From an uncultured Alphaproteobacteria bacterium (lineage in GTDB: Bacteria; Pseudomonadota; Alphaproteobacteria; Caulobacterales; Aquidulcibacteraceae), in the NCBI GenBank assembly GCA_902826035.1, contig CADEDG010000006.1, forward strand, positions 14,706 through 50,009: a stretch of 35,304 nt of DNA, given 5' to 3'. Positions 30,769 through 35,304 of this stretch are shown piece by piece (the stretch's first letter is position 1; each line of letters starts with the position of its first letter). The notes under the pieces are model-generated. The model saw nothing but the letters and a program-made list of their open reading frames with translations, did no database searches and was not told the origin of the DNA. A program made the translations under genes and the position numbers.

Positions 30769-32391
30769 ATGCCATCCACATCAGCGCCGGTCGTTTTGGG
30801 ACTTGAGGGCGACCTCACGCTTGAGAGGATCGAAGCGGTCGCCCTGAACGGCGCCCAAGTATCTCTGGCCAAAGCCGCCAAAGCGCATCTCAGCGCGTTT
30901 CGCGCCGCAGCCGAAGCTGAAATCGCCGCTAAGCCGGACAAGCGCGTCTACGGCCTCAACACCGGTTTCGGCAGCAATTTCCGCGACTATGTCAGCCCGG
31001 AAAATCTGAAGAAGCTGCAGCGCAATTTGATCCTCTCGCACTGCGCCGGCGTCGGCCCGCTCGCGCCGGCGCCTGTGGTGCGCGCGACCATGCTGCTGCG
31101 CGCGGCTTCGTTGGGGCTGGGACGCAGCGTGGTGCGCCCGATTGTTGTGCAAACGCTGATCGACATGCTCAATTCCGGCGTGACGCCGGCCGTGCCGCGT
31201 TATGGCAGCGTCTCCGCGAGCGGCGATCTGGCGCCGTTGTCGCACATCGCCGCGGTGCTGATCGGGGAGGGTCGTGTGCTGACGCCGAGTGGCGAAGCGA
31301 TCTCGACCGTGCATTATCTGAAGGCCAATCCCGGCGCGTTCACTCCGATTGAACTGGAGATGAAAGAGGGCCTGGCGCTCAACAATGGTTGCCAATACGC
31401 GAATGCCTGGGGCGCGCTCGCTACAGCGAACATGCGCCGGCTCATCGAAGCGGCTGCGCTCGCAACGGCGATGCACGTGCAGGCGATGCGCGGCATGGGC
31501 CGTCCGTTCCGCGCCGATCTGCACAAATTGCGCGCGCACGCGGGCTCGATAACGATGGCAGCGTGGGTGTTCGACCTGTTGGAAGGCTACGCGTTCCGCG
31601 ATGTGAACACCGACGAAAAATTCGCTTATGATGGCCAAATCCAGGACCCGTACAATCTGCGCTGCGCCGCCCAGGCGCTGGGGCCGTGCCTCGACCTCGT
31701 CGAACGCGCCGAGCGGACCATGACCATCGAAGCGCGCAGCGTCACCGACAACCCGATCGACTTGAATACCGATGCGGCAAATTATTCCGTCGACGACATC
31801 ACCTCCGGCGGGCACTTCCACGGCATGCCGATCGGCGTCGATGCTTACGGGTTGTTGCAGGCTGCAGGTGTGATGGCGCGGGTGTCGAACCAACGCTGCG
31901 TGCGCATTGTTGATAAAAACCGCAACAAAGGTCTCGGCCCCCAAGTGCGCGGGCGCGCCATCGACGCCACCGAGTCCGGCATGCTGATCGCTGAGTACAC
32001 TACAGCGGGATTGTGCAATCAGATCTGGGGTCTCGCGATGCCGTCGCACTTGATGTCGATGTCGACCGATTCCGGGCAGGAGGATCATGTGTCGATGGCG
32101 GCGAACGTCGCCATGCGTGCATACGAAGCGAGCGAGTTGCTGGCGCGAGTGCTAGCCATAGAACTCGCTTTCGCGGCCCAGGCCGAGTACGTGCATGCGC
32201 TGGATGAAGCGCGGATTTCTCTAGCGGGCCGCTTGGCGCCGGCGCTTAAGAGGATAGCGGCCTATTTTCCGCCCGTGGAAGACGATCGCGAGCTGAGTTG
32301 GGACATCGAGGTTTTGGCTGAACGCGTGCTTGCGGGCGAGATCGCAGACGCGGCCGGGTACGCGTTTGGCTGCACATCCCTCTCCCCTTGA
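30769..32391 (+). CDS. Aromatic amino acid ammonia-lyase, histidine-type
   Basis: Enzyme of the histidine/phenylalanine ammonia-lyase family, which makes a self-formed MIO cofactor from Ala-Ser-Gly (150-152, in SVSASGDLAPLSH) and removes ammonia from its amino acid. Tyr61 lies in YGLNTGFG. His91 in SHCAG sits where HAL enzymes have a His that favours histidine, so urocanate is the likely product. The block KEGLALNNGCQYANAWG differs from the usual NGTQ, so the substrate is not certain. No other hut genes (urocanase, imidazolonepropionase) are nearby. ATG 30769 has GGAG 6-7 bases upstream; a GTG at 30742 is less likely. The last residues and stop lie inside a hairpin repeat at 32378. The protein is 540 aa, somewhat longer than typical HAL. 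Confidence 0.88.
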   Translation: MPSTSAPVVLGLEGDLTLERIEAVALNGAQVSLAKAAKAHLSAFRAAAEAEIAAKPDKRVYGLNTGFGSNFRDYVSPENLKKLQRNLILSHCAGVGPLAPAPVVRATMLLRAASLGLGRSVVRPIVVQTLIDMLNSGVTPAVPRYGSVSASGDLAPLSHIAAVLIGEGRVLTPSGEAISTVHYLKANPGAFTPIELEMKEGLALNNGCQYANAWGALATANMRRLIEAAALATAMHVQAMRGMGRPFRADLHKLRAHAGSITMAAWVFDLLEGYAFRDVNTDEKFAYDGQIQDPYNLRCAAQALGPCLDLVERAERTMTIEARSVTDNPIDLNTDAANYSVDDITSGGHFHGMPIGVDAYGLLQAAGVMARVSNQRCVRIVDKNRNKGLGPQVRGRAIDATESGMLIAEYTTAGLCNQIWGLAMPSHLMSMSTDSGQEDHVSMAANVAMRAYEASELLARVLAIELAFAAQAEYVHALDEARISLAGRLAPALKRIAAYFPPVEDDRELSWDIEVLAERVLAGEIADAAGYAFGCTSLSP

Positions 32392-32532
32392 GGGAAGAGG
32401 GCGTCGCGACTTGTCCGCCGAAGCCTTGGCGAAGGCGGAAGCGACGGGTGAGGGGAACGTGGTCCCTCCCGAAAAACCGCAAAACCCCTCATCCGGCCCT
32501 TCGGGCCACCTTCTCCCCTCAAGAGGAGAAGG
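32378..32532 (+). repeat. Composite palindromic repeat between lyase and hisS
   Basis: Three hairpins in a row. First: CCCTCT (32378-32383) with AGAGGG (32396-32401), whose loop region holds the lyase stop codon TGA at 32389-32391. Second: TCCGCC (32414-32419) with GGCGGA (32434-32439), with an inner GCC/GGC stem. Third: GGCCC/GGGCC around 32495-32507, followed by CCTTCTCC (32509-32516) with GGAGAAGG (32525-32532). The text CTCATCCGGCCCTTCGGGCC and the GGCGAAGGCGGA core are repeat types I recognise from many alphaproteobacterial genomes. Confidence 0.8.
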
Positions 32533-32545
32533 CTATCTCCTCCTC

Positions 32546-33970
32546 ATGAACACCTCCGTCTCCCCAGAAAAACCCCGCGGCTTCATCGATCGCACCGGAG
32601 CGCAGGCCGATGCCGAGCGCGCCATCGTTGAGAAAGTCGGCGCGGTGTATGCGCAATGGGGGTTCGAGCGGCTGGAGACCCCGGCGATCGAATACACCGA
32701 GGCGCTGGGAAAATTTCTTCCCGATCTCGACCGCCCCAACGAAGGCGTGTTCTCGTTCCAGGACGACGAACGCTGGCTCTCGTTGCGCTACGATCTGACC
32801 GCGCCGCTGGCGCGCTACGTGGCGGAGAATTTCGATGCGCTGCCGAAGCCCTATCGCCGCTGGGCGGCGGGCCCCGTGTGGCGCAACGAAAAGCCAGGTC
32901 CGGGGCGCTACCGCGAATTCTGGCAATGCGACGCTGACACGGTGGGCTCTGCTTCGCCCGCGGCGGACGCGGAAATGATCGCGATGGCGTGCGCGGCGCT
33001 GGAGGCGGCAGGCGTCGCGCGTGGCGGCTATCAGCTCAGAATATCGACGCGCAAATTGCTCGACGCGGTGCTTGAGAAGATCGGCGTGCCCGCCGATGCT
33101 TATGCGAAGCGGCTCGTGATATTGCGCGCGATCGACAAGTTCGACCGTTTGGGTGGTCTTGGCGTTGTCCAGCTCTTGGGCGCTGGTCGAACAGACGAGT
33201 CAGGCGATTTCACGAAAGGGGCCGGTTTGAGCCTTGCCGAAGCCAACACCGTTTTGTCGTTCGTAGGTGCGGGAAGAGCCACGCGATCAGGTTCGCTTAT
33301 CCGCCTGGAGCGCGATGTGGGCGCGTGTGCAGCAGTCGAGGAACTCAAGCAAATTGACGCCGCGCTGACAGCCCTCAACGTGGGAGATGCGCAAGCAGCG
33401 ATTGATCCCACAATCGTGCGCGGTCTCGAATACTACACCGGCGCGGTGTTCGAGGCGCAATTGCTAGGCGATAGCGGAACCAATTTCGGCTCCGTCGGCG
33501 GCGGCGGGCGTTATGACGGCCTGGTGTCGCGTTTTCGCGCCGAACCCGTACCGGCGACCGGTTTTTCAATTGGCGTCTCGCGCCTCGCCGCGGCGATGCA
33601 AGCGCAGTCGCAAGCGCAAGAGCGTGGACCGGTTGTGGTGCTGGTGATGGATCAAGCGCGCGTCGGCGATTCACTCGCGATGGCCGCCGAACTCCGCGCA
33701 GCAGGCATTCGCGCGGAAGCGTATCTCGGCGCAGCCGGCATGAAGGCGCAGCTCAAATACGCCGACAAACGCAACGCGCCCATCGCCATCATTCAGGGCG
33801 GCGACGAATTGGCCAAGGGCGTAGTGACATTGAAGGACCTCAAGCGCGGTCTCGAAATTTCTCACCTCGCGGGTGAGGACCGCGAAGCCTACGCAAAGCT
33901 GCGAGAGCAAGTGCAGCAAGAAGTTCCGCGTGCGCAACTTGTGGAGCGCGTCAAAAAAATGTTGTCCTGA
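32546..33970 (+). CDS. hisS: Histidine--tRNA ligase
   Basis: Charges tRNA-His with histidine. The 474-aa class II synthetase shows motif 1 near the N-terminus (YTEALGKFLPD), motif 2 (SLRYDLTAPLARY, then AAGPVWRNEKPGPGRYREF with WQCDADTVG), the histidine-binding block GLEYYTGAVFEA, motif 3 (GGGGRYDGLV, then TGFSIGVSRL) and a C-terminal anticodon-binding domain. The motif 2 loop RNEKPGPGRYREFWQCDADT, instead of the RHERPQ type of E. coli, is the alphaproteobacterial form. ATG 32546 starts the homology. The only SD-like run, GGAGAAGG, ends 13 bases upstream and is part of the repeat. The open frame extends back to 32330 through the repeat and lyase end, which is not part of the protein. Confidence 0.93.
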   Translation: MNTSVSPEKPRGFIDRTGAQADAERAIVEKVGAVYAQWGFERLETPAIEYTEALGKFLPDLDRPNEGVFSFQDDERWLSLRYDLTAPLARYVAENFDALPKPYRRWAAGPVWRNEKPGPGRYREFWQCDADTVGSASPAADAEMIAMACAALEAAGVARGGYQLRISTRKLLDAVLEKIGVPADAYAKRLVILRAIDKFDRLGGLGVVQLLGAGRTDESGDFTKGAGLSLAEANTVLSFVGAGRATRSGSLIRLERDVGACAAVEELKQIDAALTALNVGDAQAAIDPTIVRGLEYYTGAVFEAQLLGDSGTNFGSVGGGGRYDGLVSRFRAEPVPATGFSIGVSRLAAAMQAQSQAQERGPVVVLVMDQARVGDSLAMAAELRAAGIRAEAYLGAAGMKAQLKYADKRNAPIAIIQGGDELAKGVVTLKDLKRGLEISHLAGEDREAYAKLREQVQQEVPRAQLVERVKKMLS

Positions 33971-34091
33971 CACACCGCTCGGGTGAGCGCGGCTTGACGC
34001 CGCAGGCGCATACGCGCAAGGCTCGCGCCGTCTCGCATGGCGCTGCACATGCGGTCGCGTTTCGGGGAGGAGACGCCAACTAGCGGCGAGG

Positions 34092-34124
34092 CGGCCGTGC
34101 TTCGATCGATACGGAGCACGGCCG
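34092..34124. terminator. Stem-loop between convergent genes
   Basis: CGGCCGTGCT (34092-34101) and AGCACGGCCG (34115-34124) are perfect 10-bp arms around a 13-nt loop. It sits in the 176-base gap between the hisS stop and the transporter stop (34147). There is no clear T-tract on either side, so termination is inferred from position. Confidence 0.45.
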
Positions 34125-34146
34125 TATCCGTCTCTATGGTCGCGGC

Positions 34147-35304
34147 TCAGGGGCGCGGATGCCAGCCCATGATTGCGAGCATCACGAAAAAGCCCACCAC
34201 ATAGGCCGCCGGCACAAACCACGCCGCCCGCAACCAGAGCAGCACCGACTTCGCTTCCGGGAACATGTTCGAGACTGCAACGCCCGCGGACGATCCAAAC
34301 CACATCATCGAGCCGCCGAAACCGACCGCGTATGCGAGCATGCCCCAATCGTAATTGCCCTGCTGCAGCGCCAGCGCCGTCAGCGGAATGTTGTCAAATA
34401 CCGCGGAGACGAAGCCGAGACTGAATGCGGACGGCCACGATGGCGCTGGCAATTGCTCCACGGGCATCATCGACGCGGCGAGCACGAGGGAAAGCAGGAA
34501 CGCCGCGCCCTTGATGGTCTCGGGCATTACCTTCCAGTCCGGCGCTCGTAACGGCCAGGCGAGCAGCAGCGCAGCCCATAGCGCCAGCCCTATCACCGGT
34601 ATCGCGTGCAATAAATCGGGAGCGAACAGATTGGCCGCGACATTGGCGCCGATCGCGCTCAACAGCAGCGCCACGACAATCCCCACTCGCGCCCAATCGA
34701 CGACGATGCCCCCGACATCGTGTTTCAGGATTTTCCCGTAATGCTGTTGCGCGCGGGCGGCCGGGATCGCAAACACGAAAAATGCGGCGATGGCGCCGAC
34801 ATAAGCATGGAGCACATCCAGCGGGCTTTTGCCCGCGATCCACATCATCGTGGTGGTGGTGTCGCCCACCACCGAACCCGAGCCCCCGGCATTAGAGGCA
34901 GCGACGATCGCGGCCAGGAAGCCGATATGGACGCGCCTCTGGTACACGTGCGCGGCGATGGTGGCGCCGATCAGCGCGCCGGCGATGTTGTCCAAGAATG
35001 CCGAAAGCACGAACACCATGGCAAGCAGCACAAGCCCGCCGGTCCAATTGTCGGGCAGAATGTCTGGCGCGAGGTCCGGCAGCTTGCTCTCCTCGAAATG
35101 ACGCGAGAGCAGCGCGAAGCCCAGCAGCAAGAGCCCGAGATTGGCGATCTCGACCCAATGATGGTCGAGGTGGAGCGCCAGGCCCAGTAGCCCCGCGTGA
35201 CCCGCGAAATCCGAGAACGCGAGTTTGTAGGCGACGATGGCGAGCAGCCCCGTCATGGCCACCGTGAAGGTGCGGTGATGGAAAATCGCGACGCCAAGGA
35301 GGGT
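34147..35304 (-). CDS. NhaD/ArsB-like ion transporter (5' end outside window)
   Basis: Integral membrane transporter of the ion transporter superfamily (NhaD, ArsB and citrate-transporter relatives). About 386 residues are visible with about ten hydrophobic segments. The block SAFLDNIAGALIGATIAAHV, then AAIVAASNAGGSGSVVGD and TTTTMMW, is strongly conserved in this group. A second FDNIPLTALALQQ half-motif lies near the C-terminus. NhaD members exchange sodium or lithium for protons. The in-window GTG at 35262 is probably not the start: the frame stays open to the window edge and reads as membrane protein (GVAIFHHRTFTVAMTG), so the gene continues beyond 35304. Its exact substrate is uncertain. 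Minus strand, convergent with hisS. Confidence 0.85.
   Translation of the reverse strand, partial: TLLGVAIFHHRTFTVAMTGLLAIVAYKLAFSDFAGHAGLLGLALHLDHHWVEIANLGLLLLGFALLSRHFEESKLPDLAPDILPDNWTGGLVLLAMVFVLSAFLDNIAGALIGATIAAHVYQRRVHIGFLAAIVAASNAGGSGSVVGDTTTTMMWIAGKSPLDVLHAYVGAIAAFFVFAIPAARAQQHYGKILKHDVGGIVVDWARVGIVVALLLSAIGANVAANLFAPDLLHAIPVIGLALWAALLLAWPLRAPDWKVMPETIKGAAFLLSLVLAASMMPVEQLPAPSWPSAFSLGFVSAVFDNIPLTALALQQGNYDWGMLAYAVGFGGSMMWFGSSAGVAVSNMFPEAKSVLLWLRAAWFVPAAYVVGFFVMLAIMGWHPRP

Noticed and set aside
30781..32088. 435-aa minus-strand open frame
   Set aside because: Antisense to the ammonia-lyase; His/Arg-rich shadow typical of opposite-strand codon mirroring.

Overview
The window comes from a high-GC, gene-dense alphaproteobacterium. 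The histidyl-tRNA synthetase has the divergent motif 2 typical of alphaproteobacteria. A CC_3452-type exported protein, a SapC-family protein, DUF4197, DUF885 and TIR-TPR proteins, many small lipoproteins and several families of short palindromic repeats point to Caulobacterales (Hyphomonadaceae or Caulobacteraceae relatives). The exact genus cannot be read from the sequence. Genes are tightly packed. Six gene pairs overlap by four bases (ATGA, GTGA or CTGA), and two convergent pairs share stop-codon bases.

Regions. 1-3023: an RhlE-like DEAD-box helicase flanked by 35-bp inverted repeats, a conserved hypothetical and a LapA-like membrane protein. 3035-4817: a lipoprotein, an OmpA/glycine-zipper lipoprotein and a secreted SRPBCC protein. 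4862-6417: a translationally coupled cytosine-5 DNA methyltransferase and Vsr mismatch endonuclease, with no restriction enzyme in sight. 6593-10427: two lipoproteins, ExoD, a CC_3452-type protein and a coiled-coil membrane protein. 10457-14263: a thiolase with a palindromic operator-like site upstream, a GNAT acetyltransferase apparently starting at CTG, inorganic pyrophosphatase plus a small coupled protein, a four-helix-bundle gene with a frameshift between short terminal inverted repeats, and a dienoyl-CoA-isomerase-like crotonase.

14386-17473: an AT-richer island bounded by two copies of a roughly 100-nt double-hairpin repeat. It holds a coupled DUF262/ParB-like and HEPN gene pair, which is the best candidate here for a little-described defence or toxin system, plus hemolysin III. 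17531-21019: DUF4197, an alpha/beta hydrolase, a double-hotdog thioesterase split by a frameshift, a Zur-like repressor and a degenerate GIY-YIG-like protein. 21021-28137: a TIR-transmembrane-TPR protein, a VWA lipoprotein of the YfbK type, a DUF885 peptidase-like lipoprotein and a SapC-family protein. 28172-35304: a terminator, a DsbD/ScsB-type thiol-disulfide reductase, a small exported protein, an aromatic amino acid (histidine) ammonia-lyase, a composite repeat that supplies the lyase stop codon and the hisS leader, hisS, and an NhaD/ArsB-like transporter cut by the window end.

Most genes are housekeeping or envelope functions. The accessory signal is concentrated in dcm-vsr, the HEPN-DUF262 pair, the four-helix-bundle unit and the TIR-TPR gene. 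All calls come from reading the sequence and from remembered family motifs. No database search was run.
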